DNA of 64,000 nt from Deltaproteobacteria bacterium HGW-Deltaproteobacteria-18 (GCA_002841885.1 PHBE01000009.1:1-64000), one strand, 5' to 3'; numbered from the stretch's first letter, positions 9,509 to 18,790 are shown. Notes: generated from the letters alone by a model not told the origin. A program made the numbers and translations.

Positions 9509-10027
9509 ATGGAACTTCAGAAATTCTTGGCTGACAACCATCACGGCATTTGTGCTCAATGGTCAGAGGCAATCATCAAGACCTACCCTGAAGAGGGTGG
9601 CAAATTTTTTTCCGGTTCTTCCAATGAATTTGCCAATCCTGTGGGGCATACTTTTCGCACTAATGTCGAGCGGATATATAAGGTGCTGATCAGCGAGGCA
9701 GACGTTTCGGAGTGCTCCACCGATCTGGACGGGATCTTGCGCATCAGAGCCGTGCAGGGCTTCGCTCCATCGGTTGCTTTATGTTTTCTTCCTGCCCTCA
9801 AGGAGATAGTTCGCCGTCAATTGGAGAAAGCTTGCACCGACGCGGAAGCTGACGCCATGTTGCATGATTGGAACATTCGGGTTGATAGACTTACAATGCT
9901 AGGATTTGATCTTTACATGAATTGCCGAGAGCTTCTTTGGAAGCAAAAAGCAAATCAGTTATATAGCAGAACTCATAAATTGCTTGAAAGGGCAAATTTA
10001 TTAAAAGACGAGGAGGTAGCGGGGTAG
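9509..10027 (+). CDS. RsbRD-like sensory protein preceding dsrM
   Basis: This soluble 172-residue protein resembles the RsbRD N-terminal domain (RsbT co-antagonist N-terminal fold): an all-helical profile with the opening FLADNHHGICAQWSEAIIKTYP and the later FANPVGHTFRTNVERIYKVL. It has no membrane segment and no STAS domain, so it is a stand-alone sensory module. It lies 51 bases upstream of dsrM on the same strand, suggesting that it senses a signal and modulates the Dsr complex or its expression. The family call is from memory of similar genes near dsrM in other sulfate reducers; the function is inference. Confidence 0.6.
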   Translation: MELQKFLADNHHGICAQWSEAIIKTYPEEGGKFFSGSSNEFANPVGHTFRTNVERIYKVLISEADVSECSTDLDGILRIRAVQGFAPSVALCFLPALKEIVRRQLEKACTDAEADAMLHDWNIRVDRLTMLGFDLYMNCRELLWKQKANQLYSRTHKLLERANLLKDEEVAG

Positions 10028-10078
10028 TGTCCGTTAAGTATATTTTTTGTGTTAACCCTTTAGCGAGGTAAAAGGTAC

Positions 10079-11092
10079 ATGAAAGCTCTTTACTCCCTTT
10101 TCCTGGTCTTTGCCCTCGCGGCATTAGCCCTAGTGGGCGCCGGGGCGTTGGGTATGGAAAAAGCCTTTGGGCTGTACATACCCTTCCTGGCAGTCGCGGT
10201 TTTTGTGGTGGGATTCTGTATGAGAGTAGTAGATTGGGGGAGATCGGCGGTGCCGTTTTGTATCCCCACTACATGCGGCCAGCAGGAATCCCTGCCATGG
10301 ATCAAGCAGAGCACCATCGAAAATCCATCCACCACGGGCGGCGTCGTGATGAGGATGCTTTTGGAAGTGTTGTTGTTCAGGTCGCTGTTCCGCAATACCA
10401 AGGTTGATCTGCACGAAGGTACAAAGGTTACCTACAGTTCAAGCAAATGGTTGTGGCTTGGCGCTCTGGCTTTCCACTACTCCTTTTTGGTCATTGTTCT
10501 GCGGCATATGCGCTTTTTCACAGAGCCGGTGCCGGGCATTATTGCCGGCATTGAAGCCATGGACAGCATGCTGCAGATCGGCGCTCCGACGCTCTATCTT
10601 ACAGACGTCGTTTTTGTTGCCGCTGTAACTTATCTTTTTGTGCGTCGTGTAGTGGTTCCCCAGATCCGTTACATCTCCTTGGTGCAGGACTACTTTCCGC
10701 TGTTCCTGATTCTCGGCATCGCCTTTTCAGGCATTTTCATGCGGTATTTCGCCAAGGTTGACATCATTTCAGTCAAACAGTTGGCGATGGGCCTTGTGAC
10801 ATTTTCCTGGGTCGTGCCGGAAGGGATCGGGGTGATGTTTTACATCCATATGTTCCTTGTTTCCGTGCTTCTTGCCTATTTTCCGCTCAGCAAACTCATG
10901 CACATGGGCGGCGTGTTCCTTTCGCCCACTCGCAATATGAACTGTGCTTCCAGAAAGTTCAGGCACATCAACCCCTGGAAGTTCGAGAACGTTCATTACC
11001 ACACATATGAAGAATACGAGGACGAATTCCGTGAGAAGATGGTCGATAAGGATCTTCCCGTGGACAAGCCTCTAGCAGAAGGAGCCGAGTAA
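10079..11092 (+). CDS. dsrM: DsrM, membrane cytochrome b subunit of DsrMKJOP
   Basis: DsrM is the NarI-like, heme b-binding membrane subunit of the complex that links the menaquinone pool to sulfite reduction through DsrK and DsrC. The protein has 337 residues with about six membrane segments: two near the N-terminus, then LGALAFHYSFLVIVL, a segment around YLTDVVFVAAVTYLFV, LFLILGIAFSGIFMRYF and MFYIHMFLVSVLLAYFPL. Histidines in the third and last of these are candidate heme ligands. The soluble C-terminus ends with an ATG overlap into dsrK (TAATG). Confidence 0.93.
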   Translation: MKALYSLFLVFALAALALVGAGALGMEKAFGLYIPFLAVAVFVVGFCMRVVDWGRSAVPFCIPTTCGQQESLPWIKQSTIENPSTTGGVVMRMLLEVLLFRSLFRNTKVDLHEGTKVTYSSSKWLWLGALAFHYSFLVIVLRHMRFFTEPVPGIIAGIEAMDSMLQIGAPTLYLTDVVFVAAVTYLFVRRVVVPQIRYISLVQDYFPLFLILGIAFSGIFMRYFAKVDIISVKQLAMGLVTFSWVVPEGIGVMFYIHMFLVSVLLAYFPLSKLMHMGGVFLSPTRNMNCASRKFRHINPWKFENVHYHTYEEYEDEFREKMVDKDLPVDKPLAEGAE

Positions 11093-12723
11093 TGTCTGAT
11101 CTGCCACGCCCTGAAGCGCTTTTTGCGAATATCGACTACACGCCGCCCAAGGCGGACTGGATGGACGTGCCGGTGGAGATCAAACCCGGCCGCTACTGCT
11201 ACTCAGCAAATCCGGACAGTGTGAATTATCTGGGTCTGCCTCATGCCCGGAAGTGGAATCCTCTCGACGACGACTGGAAACTCCCGGAAAACTGGCAGGA
11301 AATCATCTTCAACGGCCTGCGTGAACGCCTGCAGAAGTACCGCTCGTTCAAGATCTTCATGGACATATGCGTGCGTTGCGGCGCCTGCGCGGACAAGTGC
11401 CATTTCTTCATCGGTTCCGGTGATCCGAAGAACATGCCGGTGCTTCGCGCTGAGTTGCTGCGTTCCGTCTACCGCGGCGAATTCTCGACCTTCGGCAAGA
11501 TCCTCGGCCGTTTTGCCGGCGGACGCAAGCTGACTCCCGCGGTACTCAAGGAATGGTGGTACTATTTCTTCCAGTGCTCCGAGTGTCGCCGCTGTTCCGT
11601 CTTTTGCCCTTACGGCATAGATACCGCCGAAGTGACCATCATCGGCCGTGAACTCCTGAATCTGCTCGGTCTCAACATTGACTGGATCGCGACTCCGGTG
11701 GCCAACTGCTACCGCACCGGCAACCATCTTGGCATCCAGCCTCATGCCTTCTTCGACATGATTGACTTTTTCTGCGACGATATCGAAGACATTACCGGTA
11801 TCCGTCCGGAGCCCTCGTTCAACAAGAAGGGAGCCGACATTCTCTTCATCACTCCTTCCGGAGACGTTTTCGCCGATCCGGGTACCTACACCTGCATGGG
11901 TTACCTCATGCTGTTCGAGTACCTGAAGCGCGAATACGGTTTGGACGTGACCTGGTCGACATATGCCTCCGAGGGCGGCAACTTCGGTTTCTTCACCTCG
12001 CATGAAACCATGAAGCGTCTCAACTCCAAGATGTACATGGAAGCCGACCGCCTGGGCGTGAAATGGATTCTCGGCGGTGAATGCGGCCATATGTGGCGCG
12101 TCATTCATCAGTACATGGACACGTTGAACGGTCCCGAGTTCCAGCATTCACGCATGGAAGTGCCTTCCAATCCGATCACCGGCACGGTGTTCAAGAATGC
12201 AGCCAGCACAAAGATGGTACACATCGCCGAATTCACGGCGGACCTCATCAAGCACGGCAAGCTCAATCTGAACAAGAAGCGCAATGCCAATATTCATCTG
12301 ACCTGGCATGACTCCTGTAATCCCGCTCGCGGCATGGGACTTCTCGACGAACCCCGGTTCGTGGCCAAGAGCGTTGTCGAGAAATTCACCGATATGCCAG
12401 AAGGCACCATCCGCGAACAGACCTTCTGTTGCGGTGGCGGCGCCGGCCTCAATGCCGGTGAAAACGATGAGCTGCGCATGATGGGCGGCCTGCCGCGCGC
12501 CAATGCCGTTAAATATGTCCATGACAAATACGGTGTGAACATGCTTGGCTGCGTCTGCGCCATCGACCGGGCTGTGCTGCCCAATTCCATGCAGTACTGG
12601 GTGCCGGAAGTCGACGTTTGCGGCTTGCATGAACTTGTTGCCAATGCCCTGGTCTTTCCTGGTGAAAAGGAACGCGAAACCGATCTGCGCGGTGAAGACC
12701 TGCCCGGGATGGAGGATGAATAA
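11092..12723 (+). CDS. dsrK: DsrK, HdrD-like iron-sulfur subunit
   Basis: DsrK is the cytoplasmic catalytic subunit of DsrMKJOP, related to heterodisulfide reductase HdrD, and is thought to reduce the DsrC trisulfide. The protein has 543 residues with two [4Fe-4S] sites (CVRCGACADKC at about residues 97-107 and CSECRRCSVFCP at about 163-174). Later come HDSCNPARG and the CCGGGAGLN signature of the noncubane active-site cluster, then CVCAIDRAV. It is translationally linked to dsrM and dsrJ on both sides by overlapping start/stop codons. Confidence 0.95.
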   Translation: MSDLPRPEALFANIDYTPPKADWMDVPVEIKPGRYCYSANPDSVNYLGLPHARKWNPLDDDWKLPENWQEIIFNGLRERLQKYRSFKIFMDICVRCGACADKCHFFIGSGDPKNMPVLRAELLRSVYRGEFSTFGKILGRFAGGRKLTPAVLKEWWYYFFQCSECRRCSVFCPYGIDTAEVTIIGRELLNLLGLNIDWIATPVANCYRTGNHLGIQPHAFFDMIDFFCDDIEDITGIRPEPSFNKKGADILFITPSGDVFADPGTYTCMGYLMLFEYLKREYGLDVTWSTYASEGGNFGFFTSHETMKRLNSKMYMEADRLGVKWILGGECGHMWRVIHQYMDTLNGPEFQHSRMEVPSNPITGTVFKNAASTKMVHIAEFTADLIKHGKLNLNKKRNANIHLTWHDSCNPARGMGLLDEPRFVAKSVVEKFTDMPEGTIREQTFCCGGGAGLNAGENDELRMMGGLPRANAVKYVHDKYGVNMLGCVCAIDRAVLPNSMQYWVPEVDVCGLHELVANALVFPGEKERETDLRGEDLPGMEDE

Positions 12724-13109
12724 TGTACGACAAGAATAAAATTCTGATCGGTCTTGCCGTGTTCGTGGTCTTCATGACCTATCCTTTTTGGAACAACATC
12801 GGCAGCGCCGCCTACCAGAGACCTGAACTGGAAAAGCCCAAGAACGCCAAGGACTGTGTGGAGAGCGTCGAATTCATGCGCGCCGAGCACATGGCCATGC
12901 TCAACAACTGGCGCGACGAAGTCGTCCGCGGTAGCGAGCATGAGTATCATTCCGTGGCCAATCATCAGGTTTTCCAGAAGAGTCTGTCAAAAACGTGTCT
13001 GAAGTGTCATGAGAACAAGGATCAGTTCTGTGATAAATGCCATGCGACCGTTTCCGTGAACCCCTACTGCTGGGATTGTCATGTTGATCCGAAGGGGGAA
13101 AACAAATGA
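12723..13109 (+). CDS. dsrJ: DsrJ, triheme cytochrome c
   Basis: DsrJ is the periplasmic cytochrome of the DsrMKJOP complex. The protein has 128 residues, with an uncleaved N-terminal anchor at about residues 7-22 and three heme c-binding sites, CLKCH (92-96), CDKCH (103-107) and CWDCH (116-120), all crowded into the C-terminal third. Cys45 lies in a region where DsrJ is known to carry an unusual His/Cys-ligated heme. Its stop overlaps the dsrO start by four bases. Confidence 0.94.
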   Translation: MYDKNKILIGLAVFVVFMTYPFWNNIGSAAYQRPELEKPKNAKDCVESVEFMRAEHMAMLNNWRDEVVRGSEHEYHSVANHQVFQKSLSKTCLKCHENKDQFCDKCHATVSVNPYCWDCHVDPKGENK

Positions 13110-13900
13110 AAACTTTGCGTAGAGACTTCTTGAAGATCGCTGCGGTGGCGGCTTTGGGCTGGGGAGTCCGCCCAGCTTCCGAGCTGCTTGCTGCCGGAGG
13201 AGGGACGGCAAGAGAGGGACTGCTTTTCGCATCCCGGCATGCCGTTCACTCCGGACCCAATGCTCTCAAGGCTTCCCGGTGGGCCATGGTCATCGACACC
13301 GCCAAGTTGACTGATGAGATAGTTGCGGACGTGACAAACATTTGCCACACGACACATAATGTTCCTAATATTCCCGGTAGTCAGAACCTTAAGTGGATCT
13401 GGGAAACATCAATGGAGCATCTCTTTCTGGACAACCATCACGAATATCAGCCCGAGGCCGGCGCCAAATCCGCCCTGGCCTTGTGCAACCATTGTGAGAA
13501 TCCCCCCTGTGTGCGGGTATGCCCGACCAAAGCCACGTTCCAGCGTGAAGACGGCATTGTCATGATGGATTTTCATCGTTGCATCGGCTGTCGTTACTGC
13601 ATGGCCGGATGTCCCTACGGTTCGAGGAGTTTCAACTTCAAGGACCCGCGTCCGTACATTGAAAAGGTTGATCTTGATTACCCCACCCGTACCAAGGGCG
13701 TGGTCGAGAAGTGTGAATTCTGTGCCGAGCGCCTGGCTGAAGGGAAAATGCCTTCGTGCGTTGAAGTCTCCGCAGGAGCCATTACTTTCGGGGACCTGGA
13801 TGACCCCGAATCCAATGTGCGCCAGCTGCTTGCTGAGCGCTTTTCCATCAGGCGCAGCCCGTACCTTGGAACCAAACCTTGTGTTTACTATCTCGTGTAA
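13106..13900 (+). CDS. dsrO: DsrO, periplasmic ferredoxin-like subunit
   Basis: DsrO passes electrons between DsrJ and DsrP on the periplasmic face. The protein has 264 residues and starts with a Tat signal (RRDFLK at residues 5-10 followed by an alanine-rich core). The body has cysteine groups typical of the DmsB/HybA ferredoxin family: CNHCENPPCVRVCP, CIGCRYCMAGCPYG and CEFCAERLAEGKMPSCVE. Tat export agrees with folding and cluster insertion in the cytoplasm before transport. It lies between dsrJ (overlap) and dsrP (10-base gap). Confidence 0.94.
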   Translation: MKTLRRDFLKIAAVAALGWGVRPASELLAAGGGTAREGLLFASRHAVHSGPNALKASRWAMVIDTAKLTDEIVADVTNICHTTHNVPNIPGSQNLKWIWETSMEHLFLDNHHEYQPEAGAKSALALCNHCENPPCVRVCPTKATFQREDGIVMMDFHRCIGCRYCMAGCPYGSRSFNFKDPRPYIEKVDLDYPTRTKGVVEKCEFCAERLAEGKMPSCVEVSAGAITFGDLDDPESNVRQLLAERFSIRRSPYLGTKPCVYYLV

Positions 13901-13910
13901 GGGGTGAGTC

Positions 13911-15065
13911 ATGCTTGAAAAAGCCATAAATGGATCAAAAATTTATTGGGGTTGGATAGCCTTTTTGCTCCTGCTGATGAGCATCGGGGCTGCGTGTTAC
14001 TGGCAGCAGCTCTCGCACGGCCTGACAATCACGGGTATGAGTCGTGATGTCACCTGGGGATTCTACATCGCACAGTTCACCTTTCTTGTCGGCGTGGCCG
14101 CATCTGCCGTCATGCTGGTAATTCCGAAATACCTTCACAATTACCATAAGTTCGGCAAGATTCTCATTCTTGGAGAGTTCAACGCCGTAGCCATGGTTAT
14201 TTTGTGTCTGCTGTTCATTGTCGCCGACCTTGGTTCGCCGCAGCGCCTGATGAACGTACTGATTCATCCCACACCCAATTCCGTGCTGTTTTGGGACATG
14301 GTGGTTTTGAACGGCTACCTGCTCATCAACATACTTGTGGGCTGGGTTACCCTTGAGGCCGAACGCAAGCAGGTAGCGCCTCCCAAGTGGATCAAGTTCT
14401 TCATTTACCTGTCAATTCCCTGGGCAGTCTCCATCCACACCGTTACGGCCTTCCTGTATTGTGGTCTGCCCGGTCGCGGTTACTGGCTGACCGCAGTGCT
14501 TGCGGCGCGCTTTCTGGCATCGGCCTTCGCTGCTGGTCCCGCGTTCCTGATTCTGGTGACTTATATCGCCAAGATCTTTACCGGCTTTGATCCCGGCAAG
14601 GGCGTATTGGCCACGCTTGGAAAGACGGTTGTCTACGCCATGTGCGTGAATCTCTTCCTGCTCTTGTGCGAAGTGTTCACCGTTTTCTACAGCCAGATTC
14701 CCTCGCATATGGCTCACCTTCAGTACCTGTTCGTCGGCTATCACGGACACGGAGTATTGGTGCCCTGGATGTGGTCGGCCATGATCATGGCTGTTGTGGG
14801 CATTCTTATCCTGATCGTCCCCAAGAACAGGGAGCAGGACAACCTGCTCATCATCGGATGTCTGCTCATCTTCATTGGTGCCTGGATCGACAAGGGCCTG
14901 GGAATGATTGGCGGCGGTTTTGTGCCGAACCCGTTGCATGAAATTACTGAATATGTGCCCAGTCAGTTGGAACTTGGCGTTTCCCTTGGTATCTACGCCA
15001 CTGGCTTCCTGGTGTTGACCATCCTCTACAAGGTCGCGATCGGCGTGAAGCAGGAAATCGAATAA
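13911..15065 (+). CDS. dsrP: DsrP, NrfD-like membrane quinone-interacting subunit
   Basis: DsrP is the polytopic NrfD/PsrC-family subunit that exchanges electrons with menaquinol for the periplasmic DsrJO module. The protein has 384 residues with about ten membrane segments, starting with WGWIAFLLLLMSIGAACY. The conserved loop PQRLMNVLIHPTPNSVLFWD is typical of NrfD proteins. Last gene of dsrMKJOP; a hairpin with a T-rich tail follows. Confidence 0.94.
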   Translation: MLEKAINGSKIYWGWIAFLLLLMSIGAACYWQQLSHGLTITGMSRDVTWGFYIAQFTFLVGVAASAVMLVIPKYLHNYHKFGKILILGEFNAVAMVILCLLFIVADLGSPQRLMNVLIHPTPNSVLFWDMVVLNGYLLINILVGWVTLEAERKQVAPPKWIKFFIYLSIPWAVSIHTVTAFLYCGLPGRGYWLTAVLAARFLASAFAAGPAFLILVTYIAKIFTGFDPGKGVLATLGKTVVYAMCVNLFLLLCEVFTVFYSQIPSHMAHLQYLFVGYHGHGVLVPWMWSAMIMAVVGILILIVPKNREQDNLLIIGCLLIFIGAWIDKGLGMIGGGFVPNPLHEITEYVPSQLELGVSLGIYATGFLVLTILYKVAIGVKQEIE

Positions 15066-15074
15066 CACGATAAC

Positions 15075-15105
15075 CGCGGGCGTTATTTTAACGCTCGCGT
15101 TTCTT
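15075..15105 (+). terminator. terminator of dsrMKJOP
   Basis: The arms CGCGGGCGTT (15075-15084) and AACGCTCGCG (15090-15099, one G-U pair) with a five-base loop are followed by TTTCTT. It lies ten bases after the dsrP stop. Confidence 0.7.
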
Positions 15106-15241
15106 ATCTCCTTGAAATTTAAAGGTTAATTTCCTTTTCCGTCAAGGTCGCTATTTAGGTTTACAGCCTTTTTGAAGGTGTGTAAGGGTCCCTTATTCAA
15201 CCCGCATAAGCGGGAATTAAAAAGAATTTTGGAGGTTGATC

Positions 15242-15430
15242 ATGGGTTATTCGGTTATCGTCGACAGCGACAAATGCATCGGATGTGGCGAATGTGTAGA
15301 TGTTTGCCCTGTAGAAGTTTACGAGCTGCAGAATGGCAAGGCAGTCCCCGTGAATGAAGAGGAATGTCTTGGTTGTGAATCCTGCATCGAAGTTTGTGAG
15401 CAGAACGCCATCGTCATCGAAGAAAACTAG
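15242..15430 (+). CDS. 2[4Fe-4S] ferredoxin
   Basis: This 62-residue dicluster ferredoxin is a likely low-potential electron carrier for the neighbouring Dsr proteins. The clusters are bound by Cys12, 15, 18 and 22 (CIGCGECVDVCP) and Cys42, 45, 48 and 52 (CLGCESCIEVCE); the second group lacks the usual proline after the last cysteine. The ATG at 15242 has GGAGG at 15231-15235. It is expressed apart from dsrMKJOP (terminator upstream and its own 170-base leader), and a GC-rich hairpin follows. Confidence 0.92.
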   Translation: MGYSVIVDSDKCIGCGECVDVCPVEVYELQNGKAVPVNEEECLGCESCIEVCEQNAIVIEEN

Positions 15431-15443
15431 GCCTTTATTTTAT

Positions 15444-15470
15444 GGCAGGCCCTGCCGGGGCCTGCCTGTT
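15444..15470 (+). terminator. hairpin after ferredoxin gene
   Basis: The arms GGCAGGCCC (15444-15452) and GGGCCTGCC (15458-15466) are perfect with a five-base loop, followed by only a short TGTT. It may be a weak terminator or an mRNA 3' stabiliser. The rest of the gap up to 15597 shows nothing recognisable. Confidence 0.55.
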
Positions 15471-15597
15471 ACCTCCGGCAATTTCTATATCTGATCTTCG
15501 CGCTGCACTCGGCATGAAGTTTTTATCCTAAGTCCCATTTTTCCATGTAATCGCCATTTCTGCGGGATTTAACGTATCCCGGCGAGGGAATTTCTCC

Positions 15598-16299
15598 ATG
15601 AATCTGGATTTATCGCAATTTTTCACAGAATATGAAGCGCTTGTAGCTCAGGTCGATGCTGTTTTCCACAAGGTTTCGGGGAATTTCGCCTCTGAAGTCC
15701 GTTGTAAGGAAGGATGCAGTGATTGTTGCCACGCTCTTTTCGACGTGACTCTGATCGAGGCCATGTATCTCAATTTCAAATTTTCCGAACTCGAGGAAAT
15801 CCGCAGGAATGAAGTACTGGTCGAAGCCGACAAGGCAGACCGCAAGGCGTATCTTCTGAAGAAAAAGGCTTCGAAAGATGCCGATGAAGTCGATCATTCC
15901 GAAATTCTGCTTCGGACAGCCAAAGAGCGCCTTCGTTGTCCGCTGCTTGACTCTGCGGAGAAATGCGCCCTTTACGCCTATCGTCCCATCACCTGTCGCA
16001 TATACGGGATTCCCTTGGACATCGGGGGCAAATCCCATACTTGCGGTTTGTCGGGGTTCGAACCCGGCCGTCCTTATCCCGCCGTGAAGCTTGAGCGTAT
16101 CCAGGATATGCTGTTGTCAATCAGCAACAGGGTGCTTGATGCTGTTGGTTCCAAGTATGCAGATTTCCGACTGATGCACGTGCCCGTTTCCACGGCCATC
16201 ATGACGGTCTATTCCGATGAATTTTTTGGCGCTGACAGCGCTCAGGCTGATGCGCCCACTGAACAGGGTTCCCCTGAACCCGGAGGCAACGATGCATAG
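15598..16299 (+). CDS. YkgJ-type cysteine-cluster protein in the dsr region
   Basis: A 233-residue protein of the YkgJ/UPF0153 family, whose members carry a conserved cysteine cluster thought to bind zinc or an Fe-S centre. It has CKEGCSDCC at residues 36-44 and, around residues 120-140, CPLLDSAEKCALYAYRPITCRIYG. The central part is lysine-rich and helical (EADKADRKAYLLKKKASKD). Its role in sulfite reduction is unknown. It overlaps the next gene by eight bases and lies between the ferredoxin and dsrAB, implying a shared task such as metal or cofactor handling. Confidence 0.72.
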   Translation: MNLDLSQFFTEYEALVAQVDAVFHKVSGNFASEVRCKEGCSDCCHALFDVTLIEAMYLNFKFSELEEIRRNEVLVEADKADRKAYLLKKKASKDADEVDHSEILLRTAKERLRCPLLDSAEKCALYAYRPITCRIYGIPLDIGGKSHTCGLSGFEPGRPYPAVKLERIQDMLLSISNRVLDAVGSKYADFRLMHVPVSTAIMTVYSDEFFGADSAQADAPTEQGSPEPGGNDA

Positions 16300-16663
16300 A
16301 CCCATGAATATGACCGACGAGCATGAAGCGCAGAAAAAGGCCATTTATGAAAAGATGGCCCCGCGGAGACGCAAGTTTGTGGATCGGATTGGATACGATC
16401 GATGGAACCCTTTTGCAGAGCCGAAGGAGCCCATCGAATGGCGAACCGACGGAACAAAGCGCACGACTCAACAACTCGTGCGCGAATATTTGCAAAATCA
16501 TGCCCCTGAAAAGTACAGCAATGCCTACGGGCAGGGCGTTCTTGAAATGTGCCTGGGCATGGTGAACGGCGATGAGCGATACATTGGAATGTTTGAATTT
16601 TCCAGATGGTATGCTGCAGAACTCGAAAAGCATAATATCGATATCAACGACTATATGCCCTAG
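16292..16663 (+). CDS. unrecognised 123-residue dsr-linked protein
   Basis: I do not recognise this protein. It is soluble, charged and without cysteine motifs. The N-terminal half is basic (KMAPRRRKFVDRIGYDRW), and it ends with EKHNIDINDYMP. The frame is open from 16217, but the ATG at 16292 is preceded by GGAGG at 16282-16286 and overlaps the stop of the YkgJ gene; ATGs at 16304 and 16310 are alternatives. The TPR gene follows after ten bases. The tight packing suggests a YkgJ-unknown-TPR operon next to dsrAB. Confidence 0.7.
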   Translation: MHRPMNMTDEHEAQKKAIYEKMAPRRRKFVDRIGYDRWNPFAEPKEPIEWRTDGTKRTTQQLVREYLQNHAPEKYSNAYGQGVLEMCLGMVNGDERYIGMFEFSRWYAAELEKHNIDINDYMP

Positions 16664-16673
16664 GTAGGTGCTT

Positions 16674-17297
16674 ATGAAACAAAGAGCTGATTATGGTCCT
16701 AAAAGCGTCGAGGCATTGAAGGCTGCATTGCAGGATAATCCCGATTCTGCCGCACTTTTGTACAATTTGGGCGTTTCCTTGGTAGCTGACCGGAACCTTA
16801 CTGAAGCAAAGAAGGCATTCCAAGAAGTGCTGGCGCTGGAGCCGAACATTGCAGAAGCTTATGTTCAGCTAGGTGGTTTGGCAATGCATGACGGCGATCT
16901 TGATGAATGCCTCAAGATGAACCAGAAGGCTGCCGACGTACGGCCACGTTTCGCCGTTCCATGGGGAAATATCGGATTTGTGCACATGCAGCAGCAAAAT
17001 CCGGACAAAGCTGTCAAGGCGTTGAAGAAGGCATTGAGCTTTGACCCGCAGTTCATCCAGGCTCATACTACGCTTGGCAGCGCGTACCTTGCCCTTGGCG
17101 ATCCTGAAGGGTGCATCATGCAGTGCTCAAAGGCACTTGAAATTGAACCGATGTTCGGTCCTGCATACAATAACATCGGCCTTGCTTATCTTGACAAGGG
17201 CGAACCCAAGAAAGCGCTCATGTACTTTGATAAGGCTATAGAGACCGGATTTGAGGTTGAAGCTCAGGTGCTTGAGGAAATCAAGCAGTACCGTTAA
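16674..17297 (+). CDS. tetratricopeptide repeat protein upstream of dsrA
   Basis: A 207-residue protein made almost wholly of about five TPR units, recognisable by repeated patterns such as LYNLGVSLVADRNLTEAKKA, WGNIGFVHMQQQNPDKAVKA and YNNIGLAYLDKGEPKKALMY. No signal peptide or membrane segment is visible, so it is cytoplasmic and probably a protein-binding scaffold. The ATG at 16674 has AGG five bases upstream. Its position directly before dsrAB suggests a role in assembly or docking of Dsr proteins, which is inference. Confidence 0.8.
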   Translation: MKQRADYGPKSVEALKAALQDNPDSAALLYNLGVSLVADRNLTEAKKAFQEVLALEPNIAEAYVQLGGLAMHDGDLDECLKMNQKAADVRPRFAVPWGNIGFVHMQQQNPDKAVKALKKALSFDPQFIQAHTTLGSAYLALGDPEGCIMQCSKALEIEPMFGPAYNNIGLAYLDKGEPKKALMYFDKAIETGFEVEAQVLEEIKQYR

Positions 17298-17359
17298 GCT
17301 AGGCCCTGACTGGGCTTAGCGAAATACAGGTTGACAAAAGAACGGCATTGTACGAAGAT
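17298..17359 (+). promoter_or_regulatory. hairpin and candidate promoter before dsrA
   Basis: A hairpin, GCTAGGCCC (17298-17306) with GGGCTTAGC (17312-17320), starts right at the TPR stop. TTGACA at 17331-17336 is a consensus -35; the -10 is weak (TACGAA-like around 17351-17359). The remaining leader up to 17476 ends in AAGGAGG before dsrA and shows nothing further. dsrA is therefore probably transcribed from its own promoter. Confidence 0.45.
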
Positions 17360-17476
17360 TCACGAGCGTCAATTTTTCAGAACTAGCTGAAATTGTTAAG
17401 AGGTTGAGGGTCGCGCAGTAGTTTAATACCAGCGCGATGACTGTGCACGGTCTAATCTTTTTAAGGAGGATGTGTA

Positions 17477-18790
17477 ATGGCTAAACATGCGACCCCGTTG
17501 CTGGATCAGCTTCAGAGCGGTCCGTGGCCGAGTTTTGTGGCGGACATCAAGGAGGAAGCCGAGAGACGTCATAAAAACGTGAATAGTGTGGAATACCAGA
17601 TTCCTGTTGACGTTTGTGATGACCTTCTCGGAATCCTGGAGCTGTCCTACAAGGATGGCACCACTCACTGGAAGCACGGCGGCATCGTCGGCGTTTTCGG
17701 TTACGGCGGCGGCGTTATCGGCCGTTATTGTGACCAGCCCCAGATGTTCCCCGGCGTTGCTCATTTTCATACCGTTCGTGTCGCTCAGCCTGCAGGCATG
17801 TACTACACGACTGAGTTCCTGAATCAGCTTTGCGATCTGTGGGAGATGCGTGGCTCCGGTTTGACCAATATGCATGGCGCCACCGGCGACATCGTGTTGC
17901 TGGGAACGACCACTCCTCAGCTGGAAGAATTCTACTTTGAGCTGACTCACAAGATGAATAACGACCTGGGCGGTTCCGGTTCCAACCTGCGTACCCCTGC
18001 TTCCTGTCTTGGTGACTCCCGTTGCGAATGGGCTTGTTACGACGCTCAGGAACTGTGCTACCAGATGACTCAGGAATACCAGGACGAATTGCATCGCCCT
18101 GCATTCCCCTATAAGTTCAAATTCAAGTTTGATGGTTGCCCGAATGGTTGCGTGGCTTCCATTGCTCGTTCCGACATGTCCTTCATCGGTACCTGGCGCG
18201 ACGAAATCCGCATCGATCAGGAAGCTGTTGCCGCCTATGTTGGTGGTGAAATCCAGCCCAATGGCGGCGCACACGCCGGCAAGGATTGGGGCGCTTTTGA
18301 CATCGAGAAGGAAGTCATCGGTCTTTGCCCCACCGAATGCATGTGGATGGAAGACGGCAAGCTGAAGATCAACGACCGCGAATGTACCCGCTGCATGCAC
18401 TGCCTGAACGTCATGCCCCGCGCTCTGCGCATCGGTAATGACCGTGGCCTGTCCATCCTGGTTGGCGCCAAGGCTCCGATCCTGGACGGCGCACAGATGG
18501 GCTCCCTGCTCGTACCTTTCATCAAGGTCGAGGATCCTTACGATGAGGTCAAGGAAATCATCGAAGGTATCTGGGAATGGTGGATGGAAGAAGGCAAGAA
18601 CCGCGAGCGTCTTGGTGAACTCATCAAGCGTCAGGGCTTGGCCAAGGCCATCGCCGCTGTCGGCCTGACTCCTGTGCCCCAGCATGTAATGGAACCCCGT
18701 CACAACCCGTACATCTTCTGGAAGGAAGAGGACGTTGAAGGCGGCTGGGATCGCGACATCGCGGATTACCGTAAACACCATCAGAGATAA
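17477..18790 (+). CDS. dsrA: dissimilatory sulfite reductase alpha subunit
   Basis: DsrA forms the alpha2beta2 sulfite reductase with DsrB, reducing sulfite with electrons from DsrC and the membrane complex. The protein has 437 residues. The siroheme-[4Fe-4S] site is formed by Cys177 and Cys183 ([13 protein letters not shown]) and Cys221 and Cys225 (GCPNGC). The inserted ferredoxin domain has Cys284, Cys288, Cys303, Cys306 and Cys309. The length and all cysteines are as expected for a reductive-type DsrA. AAGGAGG precedes the ATG. dsrB follows after 14 bases. Confidence 0.98.
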   Translation: MAKHATPLLDQLQSGPWPSFVADIKEEAERRHKNVNSVEYQIPVDVCDDLLGILELSYKDGTTHWKHGGIVGVFGYGGGVIGRYCDQPQMFPGVAHFHTVRVAQPAGMYYTTEFLNQLCDLWEMRGSGLTNMHGATGDIVLLGTTTPQLEEFYFELTHKMNNDLGGSGSNLRTPASCLGDSRCEWACYDAQELCYQMTQEYQDELHRPAFPYKFKFKFDGCPNGCVASIARSDMSFIGTWRDEIRIDQEAVAAYVGGEIQPNGGAHAGKDWGAFDIEKEVIGLCPTECMWMEDGKLKINDRECTRCMHCLNVMPRALRIGNDRGLSILVGAKAPILDGAQMGSLLVPFIKVEDPYDEVKEIIEGIWEWWMEEGKNRERLGELIKRQGLAKAIAAVGLTPVPQHVMEPRHNPYIFWKEEDVEGGWDRDIADYRKHHQR

